Below are positions 24,801-34,880 of a stretch of DNA of 64,000 nt, one piece after another (within the stretch, counting starts at the first letter, position 1; each line of letters starts with the position of its first letter). The stretch spans positions 212,122,472-212,186,471 of the forward strand of contig NC_135783.1 of assembly GCF_051106095.1 (NCBI RefSeq). The letters run 5' to 3'. The DNA comes from Pogona vitticeps. Lineage: Eukaryota > Chordata > Lepidosauria > Squamata > Agamidae. The notes below the pieces were generated by a model that worked only from the letters and a program-made list of their open reading frames with translations, had not been told where the DNA came from and made no database searches. The position numbers were made by a program, and so were the translations under genes.

Positions 24801-25746
24801 CAGACAGCAAAACAGATAAACAAGCAAACATATATTAGCCCTTGTTCAGTTTCACATTTTAAACTCACTGAAATTGAAGGCAATTTCATGATGACAGAAA
24901 CAAAACAGAATTGGCTTTTGCTACCTTGAGGTTAAGTACAGTAAATATATTTAGGAATAAATGCAATTTATTGTACAAACAGATAATATATACTGTATTT
25001 AAATAAGAATAATAAAAGTAGCTTCTATCAGTACCTAATGAATTTATGTCTGAGGCAAAAGTGGTTTCCAGGTACCCGGCTTAGGCCGCGATCTGAAATC
25101 CCTTACCTGTGAAGCAAGTCCCACTTTTTAAATTTTGTATTACTTTTTTAATTAATTTTAATTTCTTTAAATCTGTACAGTATGTATCAGTAGATACATC
25201 TAGGCTTGCCTGGACAGTCTCCAACTGTATGTACAAGCACTGATCTGCTCCGGTTGTTGTTATGTGTTAACAGGGACTTGTGAGGAGACTCATCCTGTAA
25301 CCACCAAGGAACAGGAAGTAATTAAAAAGGAAGAAAGGAATGTCCAATCTCTTCAGGATGAGGAGGTCTGCAACACTAACCAGGCAGAAGAGGAACCAGA
25401 AGAAGTGCAGTTGAATGAAATCAAGGAGCAAATGAAAGAAGCGACACAACTGGAAGCGACAGAAAATGCAACAGAGGAAGAGTCAGAAGAACGAGTGCAG
25501 AAAGAAAATTGTAAGGATTCCGATTCTCATAAAAAAGGGCAAGAGGCCAACAGCAAAGAATTTCTTCCTACCAGCCCACAGTGTAACTCTCAGACTGAGC
25601 CACCTGATGAGCAACCAGGCACTCTGAGAAAAAGTGATATCTCCCGGCACAGTTATTCTCGATATAATACGATATCTTATCGGAAGATCCGTAAAGGAAA
25701 CACAAAACAGAGAATTGATGAATTTGAGTCCATGATGCATTCATAA
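8739..25746 (+). CDS. ERMN: Ermin, complete three-exon CDS (273 aa)
   Basis: Ermin (juxtanodin) is a cytoskeletal protein of myelinating oligodendrocytes. Its C-terminal tail resembles the actin-binding end of ERM proteins and promotes cell arborisation. The predicted CDS joins 8739-9006, 9681-9761 and 25274-25746 (822 nt including the stop). Both junctions are GT-AG and phase 1, so the frame is kept. The start ATG at 8739 (MTEDVHVP) has A at -3, begins like mammalian ermin (MT-) and follows an in-frame stop at 8652. The identifying part is residues 237-273, with [13 protein letters not shown] and [14 protein letters not shown], nearly the same as the mammalian C-terminus as I recall it. Residues 117-205 are rich in Glu, Gln and Lys and look disordered, as in the family. 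There is no signal peptide or membrane segment. Human ermin is 284 or 303 aa, so the length fits. The N-terminal two thirds has diverged strongly, which is usual for this gene. Confidence 0.93.
9007..9680 (+). other. ERMN: ERMN intron 1
   Basis: A short intron (674 bases) with GTAAAA donor and TTCTAAAG acceptor. No repeat or RNA gene is recognised. It contains a T-run and a G-run near 9470-9490. Confidence 0.75.
9681..9761 (+). CDS. ERMN: ERMN coding exon 2 (81 nt)
   Basis: The acceptor is TCTTCTAAAG|GAAAGC and the donor is GAAG|GTGAGA. The exon is 81 nt, phase 1 at both ends, so skipping it would keep the frame. It encodes a Glu- and Lys-rich piece ([11 protein letters not shown]...DLEEEAGE). 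It is too short to recognise alone. It is accepted because its phases match both neighbours, its splice sites are good and its composition is ermin-like. Confidence 0.8.
10254..10350. repeat. GA repeat and GGCACAAAG tandem units in ERMN intron 2
   Basis: A (GA)n run near 10254-10274 is followed by three units of GGCACAAAG, set in a degenerate A-rich array (GACAAGTGGCACAAAG). Confidence 0.65.
11339..11374 (+). repeat. (GGGCA)7 tandem repeat, canonical G-quadruplex motif
   Basis: Seven near-perfect GGGCA units give G3 tracts with 2-base loops on the + strand, the sense strand of ERMN intron 2. This meets the usual four-tract quadruplex rule. Confidence 0.85.
12725..12906. repeat. Near-perfect inverted repeat around an (AAC)n tract
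   Basis: The arms 12725-12779 and 12852-12906 are reverse complements over 55 bases with two mismatches. The 72-base spacer contains an (AAC)n run at about 12799-12837. Both arms are the 3' part of the same SINE, so two SINE copies lie tail to tail. In ERMN pre-mRNA this would form a strong hairpin. Confidence 0.88.
12839..13045 (-). mobile_element. tRNA-derived SINE (Sauria-SINE-like), antisense copy
   Basis: Read on the - strand it shows a tRNA-like head near GGCTGTGGAGCCAGAGGTTG, a B-box-like TCGATTCTCC, then TTGGGCAAGCGGC and the tail TACCTAGGAAGCCCTGAAAA. It joins the opposite fragment at 12725-12779 through the AAC tract. Confidence 0.7.
14590..14943. mobile_element. GC-rich hAT-like MITE, 354 bp
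   Basis: The termini TAGAGATCGAGGTATTCGTA and TAAATACCCCCATCTCTA are imperfect inverted repeats. The interior is unusually GC-rich for this AT-rich intron and is itself partly palindromic (GAAGAGAG and CTCTCTTC segments). No clear target duplication was found; TTTACAAC and TCTACAAT are weak candidates. Confidence 0.6.
15018..15143. mobile_element. Short MITE with GTATAAGA ends, 126 bp
   Basis: The 19-base ends CATTTTTCTATGTATAAGA and TCTTATACACAGAAAAATG are inverted repeats with two mismatches (A/G at position 10 and T/G at position 12). The interior repeats GTGTATAAGATGACCC. The family is not certain. A related half-copy lies at 62070-62142. Confidence 0.65.
16724..18955 (+). pseudogene. 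hAT transposase pseudogene with BED finger and hATC domain
   Basis: Hallmarks run in order. A BED-finger-like stretch at 16901-17060 ([15 protein letters not shown], then [16 protein letters not shown] and [10 protein letters not shown]) has lost the first zinc Cys pair. [13 protein letters not shown], typical of ZBED/hAT proteins, is at about 17335-17380. SLTEHWW and [15 protein letters not shown] are at 17540-17680. [10 protein letters not shown], which corresponds to the catalytic TDNAANM region, is near 17721-17750. The C-terminal dimerisation domain is at about 18668-18955 ([47 protein letters not shown]). The segments lie in different frames with several stops, for example TAG at 17033, so the gene is dead. 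The reading frames at 16203-16700 may be its N-terminus but show no domain. Confidence 0.85.
19563..22196 (+). CDS. L2 LINE ORF2: endonuclease and reverse transcriptase (877-aa open part)
   Basis: ORF2 supplies the nicking endonuclease and reverse transcriptase for target-primed retrotransposition. Endonuclease motifs are LGDFN at residues 85-89 and SDHH at 153-156. RT motifs are [60 protein letters not shown] (YADD 607-610) and LNPDKTEVL. The first endonuclease part ([15 protein letters not shown] and CITETWIG, 19410-19515) is in another frame. The switch falls in a run of eight G (19596-19603), and seven would be in frame. That is either a real slippage mutation or a homopolymer error. The 3' end of the frame is altered by a small insertion at 22183. 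The absence of stops over 2.6 kb suggests a young copy. Confidence 0.9.
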   Translation: MLSNTRADWRVGGGVAIVHKSSLEVTRRSSVIKPGLEALHVSIGARDGIGILLGYRAPRDPATSLPELVDFVSATLLGSPNLLVLGDFNVRAGAETSGPALEFLETMAFLNMSQHVNGPTHVGGHTLDLVFSTNGSESGPMVTDLESVPLSWSDHHLIKCTIKMALPPCREQGSIVMVRPRRLLDPVGFQDAMRGVTADLAGAPVEALVDGWFAAATRAADMIAPKRPLRRRDRPAPWFNRDLRARKRVRRRLERRWRVAPTDFNRIAVRVATNLYLAKVKAASRSYLANRISEASNQQAELFRIVRDLSGVGPGDGPPPSFSPDQFAAFFKSKVEAIRRDLSPFLSTVSRAEMSSAPSCPVILDTFQPVTPDTVSRALDRCRATTSSLDPCPAWLIKAARPLTTEWATAIINGSLLEGRFPSALKDTLIRPIRKKPSLAADEIGNYRPVANVSFLSKVVERVVADQLQALLEETDALDPFQSGFRPRHGTETALVALCDDLLREADRGKVSLLVLLDISAAFDTIDHGILLGRLSELGIGGLALSWLRSFLEDRPQRVQLGERVSAPWSLNCGVPQGSIISPMLFNIYMRPLGGVIRGCGASCHQYADDTQLYISFLPSAGEAVLCLQRCLGTILEWMQENGLRLNPDKTEVLRVGPPTVGDLGNSLSFGGVTLPARDGVRSLGIHLDPVLSMESQVASVVRTAFFHLRRIAQLRPYLEVGALTVLVHALVISRLDHCNALYVGLPLRLLRKLQVVQNAAARLLSGVKKFQHISPTLAALHWLPIRFRIDFKVLMLTYKALNGLGPRYLAERLLPPSSTRVTRASQEVRLRSLTPREARKEKTRNRAFSAVAPRLWNNLPPDIRGAPSLGTFTTSG
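22183..22248 (+). mobile_element. Short LINE-tail insertion inside the end of L2 ORF2
   Basis: GGGTAGTTTGGGCGGCATAT, AAATTG and then (AATA)n is an L2-type 3' terminus, yet it lies within the coding end of another L2. The expected protein end continues after it ([12 protein letters not shown] and a stop at about 22249-22287). So about 65 bases, mostly tail, inserted here by a severely 5'-truncated event, or a tail copy was gained by template switching. Confidence 0.65.
22220..22247 (+). repeat. (AAAT)n tract
   Basis: Tail-derived tetranucleotide repeat of the short insertion. A second one at about 22424-22456 is the tail of the main L2. Confidence 0.85.
25274..25746 (+). CDS. ERMN: ERMN coding exon 3 (residues 117-273)
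   Basis: The acceptor is TTAACAG|GGACTT after 25273 and the stop TAA is 25744-25746. This is the largest exon. It carries the acidic stretch ([15 protein letters not shown] and following) and then the conserved basic actin-binding tail. The Tyr- and Ser-rich [14 protein letters not shown] run and the terminal DEFESMMHS identify the gene. Confidence 0.95.
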
Positions 25747-26470
25747 ACTGAGGCAGAGAATTTGATTGACATGGTGTCATTAATTCATCTCTTCTCCATT
25801 CCATCGCAGTGCCAGACATTACTCCACATGTAATACCGAGTTATCAAAATGTCTTTTGTGGCTTTGATCCAACTAAACTTAGTAATGACTAAGAGTATCA
25901 TCCTAGATATCCTTCCTGCCATGGAGTAAAGCTCACAGCCCGCATGGAGATTTCCCCCTCCAAAAGTAAATGTGCCTTGGATTGGGCTAAAGTCCGGTGC
26001 ACATTTTTCTGAAGTAAGTCCTACTGAGTGTAATTGGACTTACTCCTGAGTAGATCTATGACGTTTGAGCTATAAATTGCACTGAAGCCAACAAAAAAGT
26101 TAGTTACGATTAACTTTTTCCTTTCTTTCTTACTGGGATTTAGTCAAAACTAATTTTACCTGGATTGGGCCCAATACGTGTAATTTGACAATATGCTTCA
26201 AAAATGTAACCACATTTCATATTTCAGTATGAAATAACAAATATCTGTAGCATTTATCAGCATTTTAATAAATTTAGCTGAGCTTGATTTTAAGCCTCAT
26301 TTAAAGAAAAGCCTTTCATACTGTTCATTTTTGGTATTACCGTTGAAGAAACAGTTTTAGAGTAATGGGCAGTCTTTCAAGATTATATCCCATTTGGCTG
26401 ATTCCATGACAAACAGACTAATGTGAGGTTAAAATAACTACAATAAAATGTTAACATTGGAATTTCTATG
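25747..26470 (+). other. ERMN: ERMN 3' UTR, with candidate poly(A) signals
   Basis: The DNA after the stop is AT-rich and non-coding. AATAAA hexamers lie at 26267-26272 and 26442-26447, and either could end the transcript. The stretch about 25975-26110 is a repeat-derived segment with an inverted pair AGTAAGTCC (26013-26021) and GGACTTACT (26036-26044), a motif I associate with a common squamate interspersed repeat. The real end cannot be set from sequence alone. Confidence 0.5.
26442..26447 (+). terminator. Candidate poly(A) signal of ERMN
   Basis: A consensus AATAAA lies about 700 bases after the ERMN stop, at the point where recognisable non-repeat sequence gives way to a MITE. A second consensus hexamer at 26267-26272 is an equal alternative. 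Confidence 0.4.
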
Positions 26471-26495
26471 TTCTTTGTTTTAATGGGTTGAAATT

Positions 26496-26923
26496 ACAGA
26501 TGGGCACAAATTTTTTTAAAAAAAGAACCAGAAAGTTTGTATAGAATCGTTGGTTTACTGGTTTGAGTCAGGTCAAGTTCAGATCAAGATAAACCAAAAT
26601 GAACCAAACCAAATAACTTTATTAGTGATTTTTAGTTCGTTTGCCCATTTTCTCCCCCCCTCGATCCCAACAGCCTGTTCCTGTCAATTGGAAGCACTAG
26701 GCAACCCTGCGAGGCACCTGAGAGACTTAAAGGGCTCTGGGGGAATTATAAGACCAATTTACAGAGCCCATTCTAGGACTCCCAAACTTCTGAATCAAAA
26801 ACAAACCAATTCATGATTCATCCCCCCCCCCAAAAAAAGTTTGGGAAGTTCATGGTTTATGGACTTCAATGAACTATAACAAACTGCCATTTTGCTGGTT
26901 CATGAAATATTTGACACAATCTG
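26496..26923. mobile_element. Probable hAT-like MITE
   Basis: It starts CAGATGGGCACAAATTTTT and ends near ATATTTGACACAATCTG, a diverged inverted partner. Many GGTTCA and GAACCA words lie inside. The termini resemble those at 35472-35872. No good target duplication was found. Confidence 0.45.
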
Positions 26924-29900
26924 TCAGGTTTTCTATAGAGCCACTCTGGAGATAAAACTACATAAATTTACACTCGCTAGTTCTGTTAGTCTTACATTAC
27001 ATTACTGAAACAATCTAGTAACACACTGAGCATTAAAGTGGCTGTCTTACTGATGTCTATGTGGGGGTTAATTAGCTGTAATCCTGTGTGGACGTGCAAG
27101 GGGGGCATGTTTTATTCAGCATCGTGGATCATATATCAGAGAAAATATGTTTGGTATTGGATGCATACTTGCAAGAATGTGAATTCTGTCAGATTCCTCA
27201 GGGCTGGCCCAAAACGTTTTGGTGCCTGAAGGACAAGTTTGTGTCTCTCCAGTCCACCTGCAGAAGCCAACTAGACTGACAGAGTGAACCTCACTAACAC
27301 TCTGCTGATGAGACACCACTCTTCACCTTGCCTGAAAGCAGCAGGCTGGCTTAGAGCATGCAGGACATGTTGTCTAGAGCCCAGAACTCGACTTCTGTGG
27401 GAAAGTGAGGAACACGTAAGGAAATGTTCCTGCTGGACCCTTGAAGTCATCCTGCATCTCTTGCCAGAGGTGACTGCTGTACTCTGCCTGACAGTAGGGC
27501 CAGACTGATTCAACTGTACCATCTTTTGAATAGAGATGTTTGGGACTGTGCTGCACCTCTTTTTATTAAATAGAAAATGTTGATAGGCTGAAGTAACTAG
27601 GTGAAAAAGAAGACACAGTTTTTGCACCTTTTACTGTGGCGTCATGCAAATGACAATGGCTTAGAAATGTCCTCCTTTGCAGCTATTGAAATGCGCAGCA
27701 GTCCTGGCCTCTTGTAACCTGGCCTTCTTCCTTACACAGGATGGATATTGTTAGCAGCCAAATTAATATGCCTTGAATAAAACTACCCTCATATATGCTA
27801 TTTGTTTTTCCTTTTAAAGTTTTATAATCCATGTAGATTCATTGTGGAAATAATTCTAACTACCGTAGTCTCATAAATCAACTGCCTTGTGCCTTGATTA
27901 AGCCAAACACTCTTTCAACACATTTAAGTCAGCATCCGATACCATCAGCATGACACGCTAATACTCACTGATCTACAGTCTGGTCATTGACATTATGTGT
28001 AATGTTTGTATGTCTGGTCTTAAAATCTTGGTACCTCAATTGTCATCTATAGCTGGTACACTAGGAAGACTGCGGAAACACAGATCAGTGCATTACTCAA
28101 TGTTAAACATTTGGCACTTGAATCAAGAGGAGGACAACAGATGTCTGACTTCTGTAACAGGATTTCTCCTTCCTTTCCTCTTCCCTGCCTTTCATGCTTG
28201 TCCCAATATAGGTTTTGGGGATGAATGGGAAAGAGAGAATTGCAGTGGAAAGGGCATCCATTTCTAACCTAGAGTCCATTTCATTGGTGCACAGACATAT
28301 TTTAACAGAAGCTCTTCTTTTAATGGAGTTGGATGTGTTTAAACTCAGTCTGTGAGAACAGTTTTTTTCCCCTGCGCCAGTTGCTGTTTTTTAGTTAAGA
28401 CATGTAACCCAAATACAGTACTTCTGAAATCCCGTGGAAGATTTTTCTCGCAAGTAAAAAAATTTGGAAAACTGCATAAACCAACCAGATAATACTATTT
28501 ACTGAATCAGCTGCATTAATGAGGATGTCCTTTTTAAAGTTCTCAAATGGTGTGGAGAACCTTGTTCTGTTCGAAGTTCACCTCTTCAGATATCTACGTG
28601 AGCAGAATGATGGAAAGCATGAGGAAGGACTGAGGCTTATGTGCTTCCCTTTTCATGGGGTTACTCTCAACCCCACCCCAATACCTAATCAATTCCTTTA
28701 AATCCCTAATTAGGTATTAGAGGCGGGGTTGCTGTTACTTCCAAAAGTTACAAGAAAAGCAGTAAGTTATAATTTTTTGAAACACTTATGGTAATGAGTT
28801 AGCATTTGAGTCTCTGAAATGAGTAAGATAATTGTTTCAAAAACTAATGTTCTACTATAATATGAATGGTGGTAAGTTGCCTTTGAGGCCTTTCCAATGA
28901 GTGACACAAAGAAGTTCTTTAAAAAAAAAGCCATGTTCCAAGCTCTAGCTTCCATGTTCATCTTCTGAAAAGTGTTTAGTGAGAGTCTCTTCCATGATTC
29001 ATACACCCATGTTGACATGGTGGTAATCAGTTGAGACCATGGCAAATGTCCGTTCAGTGAGATGAACTGATAGTAAGAATGAAAACATTCCATTGGTATA
29101 ATTTCATATACCACTAGTTGTTGCAGGGCAGAAGACATGGTGGAGAATACCAAGCAGGGCCAGAGATATAGATATTTTATATATCATTGTAGGAACTGAA
29201 CAGCTCAGATAAATTTATGTTCTTAAATGCTGGTCATTGTTTTGTATTTTCAGTTCAAAGTATTACTGCAGTCCCTAATGCTATGAATCACCTGATGAAA
29301 TTGTGGTAACTCTCAGCAACACTTTTTTTATCTGCAAATATAAACTAAACACACTACTCAAAAGGAATATTTTATTGGGTGTATATTTTCAGATGGTGGC
29401 CTGTTGTGTAAGATGTGTCATGTTGGATTTAGTCCACCGGCATTGCCACAAACATTGTGTGTAGAAAAAAATTGTCTATGCATGGAAAACTTCACACAAA
29501 ATAAAAGTGTGTGTGTGGGGAAATGGAGTGAAAGAAAGAGTGTGAAGTTGGAATTCAAAGCTGGTTTTTTGAGGCCAATGTCAGTCAGTCAAAAGAGGCC
29601 TATGTTACTATACAACTAAAAGGTTCTTTTATAGTAAGTTTCACAGTTTTGGCAAGGTCAAATATTGTTTTGGATTTTTTTGTCTGTCATACAAAGCAAT
29701 TCTTTATTAGTCTAAATAGAAAAAGACAGTTCTGTATTGTACAACATGAACACTAACCTCATTGTACCAGTGCAAGTTGTTTATCTGCCCTCTGGTTTTG
29801 CACAAGCTCAGAGGATATCTCTTCACAAGGTACAGTATACAGTAGTAGTAATTATTGTTTGTCCTGCAGACAAATTCTGGACCTGCATAGATTTCACATT

Positions 29901-31987
29901 CAAACCTATTTCATCCGGAGAATGTGCCTCCTACTGTGTGTAGTTCCAATTAATAATAAATAGAAAAAATGCTGGCAAACTGTACATATTAGAAAGTCCT
30001 TTGGAGTTTAAATATGTGAGAGGAAATTAAAATTATAGCTCATGACATGTTCCTGATTAGTAATGGCCTCATTTTATTATTTGTTTTGCTCTCCCAAGCG
30101 GCCAGGTAAACAGTTACTTTTTTTATCTCGATATTGCAGAAGTTCAGCAAGCAGAGCTTCTACCATTCACATGTACAGAACAGCTGAACCTGGTGAATAT
30201 ATGCCTGTCTGTTAGAGCTACAGGAGCCCCTCCCACAAGTTCAGGCGACTGATGCTATGAAGAATGAAGGATATGTTGGAACCATACATCACTGAGATGC
30301 GGTGGGATGATACTCATCCTGACACTCCTCAGTTGTAGATGGCTTCAATATGTTATTGCCATTCATTCCTCCATGCTCTGTCCCCCATAGAGAATGGCAA
30401 ACACACATGGCAAGCATTTCCTTTGATCTGAACTAGGCTAATGAAAGTCCCCTTATGATCAGCTGATGAGGATTTGCAAGAATATATCTGTACATAGCTG
30501 AATATAGTTGACATTGTAGTGGGTATTTTTAAATTTTTGCTTGCCAAAAAAATGGAACAATTCAGAAATCAGTAGATTGACTAACTAGCTTTGGAGCATC
30601 AGATCTTCCTGCTTGGTTTCCTAAGCCAGCACAAAATTATTGATGCTTATACTCCATCTCAAATATTTATAATGAGAATATCCCACTCATCCCAATAGCT
30701 TTAGGATAACTACTACTTTTCATGAGATCCTTGCAGAAATGCTTCTATTATAACTAAGGTGAGGTTTTTCTCCTTAATTCCAAGGCTGCAGTTTAAAAGG
30801 TGAACAGGTGAGGTTGACTCTTTGTCAGACTTCAATATCTTTCTGTTGTAATATCTAGTCATTCAAGATTGTCTTTTCCATTGTGTTTAAGCACAAACTA
30901 TTTCAGCATTAGCATTGTTATCAATGGATATGGCTATGTAAGTGTGTAGTCTGTGGCTGGCAACTTTTAACTTAGAGATTTGCCTTGCAAGACTCAAGAG
31001 GGCTGATAACTGTAATAAAGAGATACAAAGCAAAAAAGGATTAATTAAAGGGCAGATCATGGCTGCAGGAACATGATAGTCAAAACAATTTCTCATGCAA
31101 TGTGCCCTGTTCCAGCTGTCTGTCTGGGAGTGACCTAAAACAGAGTGAGAACACTTGCTCATTTAGAATAAGGGCTGGAAACAACTCTGTTGCTCCCTGA
31201 TTTGGCTGTGTGATGTTGTCGCATAGCTAAACTGGGTTGGCGACATGGCATCTCATGAAGGCTTCCAGAGCACTGGCAAAGCTACTGGCTCCTGGTCTGA
31301 TTGGGCTTCATGAAATCATCATGTAAATCACCACATCTCATTGACTACACGATGACATGTATAGCCACACTATAAGGGATGAGATGTCTGGATCACTTAG
31401 GAAGAAACCCCCATGAGAAGAAGCCAGAAACAGCATGCCAAGAAAGGAAGCAAGGAGACTCTTCTTTCTGCCTTCCCCTGAAATCTCATGTATGCCTCCA
31501 AATTTTTGGTTGGCAATAAATTGGCCAGCTTGAGGTAACAGACGTCTGTGGCATTTATGAGATTGTGATCATATATAAGAGATGTGCTCACATCTGGAAC
31601 TCAGTACAAGCTCATTTTAAAAGATCAGGATTAACAGAGTGCAGCCCTAAAACTGTCTATTCAGACATGAATCCTCAAAACTCAAAATATGACTCATTGC
31701 TAAAAGGATATATTTGGGTCTGTTGCCTAAGGCTCTCCAATCCATTTTAGTGATATATACATGTAGGTTAATTGCTGAGCTGTTTATTATGGGTTGGATC
31801 CAATCATGCAGGTCGATTTTAATCAATAAAATTAAATTTAAATATGATTAGCTTAAGTCCTGCTGATTTTGATGATTTTGCTCTAAGCATGACTAAATCA
31901 GGGCTGCTTTTTGAGAAGTGTGAATGGTAGTGACCACAAGAGGGTATCCTGTAAACCATCTTGACTGCTGCCGTTGGTGGTGTAAAC

Positions 31988-32284
31988 CAGTGGTCCCCAA
32001 CCTTTTCCAAACCACGGACTGGTTGGTGAGGCAGGGTCCATGTGCAGAGGGGCCAAGGCACCCCCTCATGGGTGGGGGTGGTGCGCTCGTGGGTGAATGG
32101 GGCACATGCACAGGTGATCATGGTGTGCTTACGAGTGAGCAGGACACACATGTGCATGCAGGTGGGTGGGCTGTGCATGCATGGGGGGGGTGCATGCCGG
32201 GGGTGGGAGATCTGTCTTTGTGGCCCAGTTGTGCAAAGGCCACGAACCAGCAGTAAGCCACAGACTGGGGGTTGGGAACCCCTG
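31988..32284. mobile_element. hAT MITE (Charlie-like ends), 297 bp
   Basis: The ends CAGTGGTCCCCAACC and GGTTGGGAACCCCTG are inverted repeats typical of Charlie-like hATs. The flanks GTGTAAAC (31980-31987) and TTGTAAAC (32285-32292) agree at 7 of 8 bases. The interior is GC-rich with GTGCATGCATG-like tandem words. Confidence 0.87.
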
Positions 32285-32502
32285 TTGTAAACATTCAGGC
32301 TTTGCTATGTAAAGCCTGCCATCATTTTTCCTGCTGTCAGCACAGACACAATATCATGCAGTATTGGGACATTTCCTAGTATTTTGAATTATGAATATAG
32401 AAGCCCAATACCCGGCATTCACAAACTGGAAATTTTTTAAAGAATTAAATTATCTTTATGTACACTGCCCATGATTGCAAAATATGTGCTCATGTATTAG
32501 TT

Positions 32503-32600
32503 GTGCGCTGTCAAGAATTCTCACTTGCTTTTCAGGGCTTTCTAGGTAGAGAGTCTCATGGAATTGGCAAAAAGAGGGTTAATTCATTCCCTGTAGTCTG
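32503..32600 (-). mobile_element. tRNA-SINE 3' fragment
   Basis: CAGGGCTTTCTAGGTAGAGAG matches, in reverse, the 3' region of the SINE copies at 12725 and 56458. The rest is diverged. Confidence 0.45.
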
Positions 32601-33559
32601 TGAGAGTAGTGCCTGGTAACTGAATTGGCCTGGATGGGAGGAGGTGAAGCATCTCCCATTTAGAGGAATTGGCCACGGCTGTGAAGAGTCTTATCATAAA
32701 ATGTCAAGGCTAAGAGAATGCTGTGCGAAGCATCTTTTCTTAGTGTCTCATAGTACCTTAATTAGTGGCATTTGCCTTGTCTGAATAGTTACTTTTGCAG
32801 AAGTTACCTACAAAAAGGTTCAGTTAGGAGCACAACCTGATTGATGCAAAGAGTTGAAACATACAGAGAGGAGATGATATAAGTAGGAGCAGAAGAATGG
32901 AGCATTCAAGCGTATGCCAAACTAGCTCCTGCAAAACTGTGCTAGTTTAGCTTAATCTCTCAGGAGAATATAATCTATGCCTGCCACTCTGCTGAACTCT
33001 ACACATGTACTGGAATTATGCTACAACATAATGTAATGGTGGTAGATAGCTTTAGTATTTTTTGTGGGTTTCAGTTTTAATGGCCTAATCTCTGAATAAG
33101 TTTTGTTTTTCTTTTTATGATGGAACTGCTTCACGTCATTTTGATTCTTTTGGAAGCTTTAAATCTACTTTTGGACATGTATGCATTTTTGAATTACCTT
33201 CAATAAAAATAATATAGTTTTACAGCTGTGTAATCACTCAGACAGACCAAGTGGTTGGTGGTACTGAAGAAGATGCCTTGCACTTGGAAGTTAGGAGTAC
33301 TTTGTGGGTTTTTGGTATTCCTGCTTTGCAGGGTTGGTTTGCAGCTACAAGCAGAAGGCTGGAAGTTTTTGTCTCTCCCTAGAGCACTAAAGGAGCAGGC
33401 AGACTCAGTAGTGTTGGGAAAGGGGTCACACAGGAAGCGTTTCCCAATCACTAGTGCACTGAGCCTTCCTGGCAAGTACCCACATCAGGACCAACAAAGA
33501 TAATGCATCTGAGTGGTTAATGGATCCTTTCTGTGGTGGCCAGTATCATGGCACAGAGT

Positions 33560-33716
33560 ACCAGAAGTGGTTTATCATTCTCTTCTAGAGGCATCCTGGA
33601 ACTATGCAGCTTGCCCAAGACTATACAGACTGGCTCTTCTAGGATGCACAGTCTGGGGAATTGAACTCCAAATCACTGGCTCCACGGCCAGATACGTAAT
33701 TCACTATGATATCTAG
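33560..33716 (-). mobile_element. tRNA-derived SINE, antisense, diverged
   Basis: On the - strand it shows GGCCGTGGAGCCAGTGATTT, a B-box-like GTTCAATTCCCC, then CTTGGGCAAGCTGC and CCTCTAGAAGAGAATG. It is the same SINE family as the copy at 56458-56693. Confidence 0.65.
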
Positions 33717-34581
33717 CCAGCACATGGCAATGTATACCGTGTGTAATGTTTCCAAAGCCAAGGAAACAACTTCAGTTTAAATGATGGGCTCACTCCCATT
33801 TGTCAAAGCACCTGAGACTGGAAATTGTATTTAGCTTATCTGCTTGGGAGTACCAGGAATGAGAGAGGTCTCAGCTTTCACAAGACGACTTGTTCAAAAT
33901 GTACTTAGGAACTTTTCAAAATACTTAGCCAAATGCCTTTCATTTCTGCACAAATAGTTTCATTGGGATAATCCCTGCTTCCCAACGCTGCAAATATTTG
34001 TTACGCCAGAGTCCACAAGATGCTTCTGAAAGAACAAGCAGAGCCAAAAGTGAAGTGTGCACCTTTGCACAAATGCAGGAAAGTGCAACTGGTATGATGG
34101 TGAATGCAACGTGACCGTGATGTATGGGCTGCACTGTGCCTACCAAATGACAAATGATGACACATCAGAACACAGGATGTAATGAAATTCATGCTCTTGA
34201 TAAAACTGGAGTTTTCAGACAAACTGTGTGTAATTATTCCGATGGTGACTGCAGGGAAGCTCTGTAGAAGGATGGCAAAGGTGGAGAGGACGAGAATTGG
34301 AAATACAGAAATAAAACTGACTGAGGCAAATCAATATTTTGGCAGGTTTGGAAAGTCACACATTATCAGTGTTGATACATTATATAATGGCAACGTTATA
34401 CAGAGGCCCTCCTGGACATAAAACAGACTCGGAATAGGCTGTAAACATTAAAGATAATGGAAGCTTGGCTGTCATCTAAACTAGCATTTTGAGAGACACA
34501 TTCACTTCACTGCTCTAAGATGATAATCCTCAATTGGTTTGCCTCTGTGTCATCCTGCTATATTTGTGTATAGTGAAGATG

Positions 34582-34710
34582 ATAGGCCAAAATCCTATGT
34601 TAAGCCTATTTAGAGTAGTCCCACAAAAATGAATGGGACCTGTTAGTCACAAGTAACGTTAAGTCCCATGATTTTAATGGGACTGCTGTAAGTAGGGCTG
34701 ATAACAAATT
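34582..34710. repeat. Interspersed repeat with AAGTCCCAT...ATGGGACT palindrome
   Basis: CCAAAATCCTATG, then TAAGTCCCATGATTTTAATG and GGGACTGCTGTAAG resemble a repeat I know as common in squamates. A relative lies in the ERMN 3' UTR (25975-26110). The family name is not certain. Confidence 0.4.
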
Positions 34711-34817
34711 TAACCCTATGGCTACAAAAGCAGACGTGGTCCTTCAACAAATCAACTCTGCAGTTGCTCAGTGTGCTGTCAGCTGCTTTGAAAGGAAAAG
34801 TCTGAGAATGACAACTA

Positions 34818-34880
34818 AATGTATTTATTTATTTATTTATTTGATTTATATAGTGGAAACACTACTCTGGGCAGTTTAAA
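34818..34880 (-). mobile_element. L2-type 3' tail, antisense
   Basis: (TTTA)n followed by TTTGATTTATATAGTGG and ACTCTGGGCAGTTT is the complement of the shared L2 terminus. It is a severely 5'-truncated LINE or a SINE using the same tail. Confidence 0.55.

Larger units (their letters stand above)
9762..25273 (+). other. ERMN: ERMN intron 2, 15.5 kb, rich in transposons
   Basis: The donor is GTGAGA and the acceptor TTAACAG. About half of the intron is one nested transposon (15339-22809). Smaller parts are listed separately: GA-repeat and G-rich tandem arrays, tail-to-tail SINEs and two MITEs. The stretches 10350-11330, 11380-12720, 13050-14580 and 22810-25270 show nothing I can name. Confidence 0.8.
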
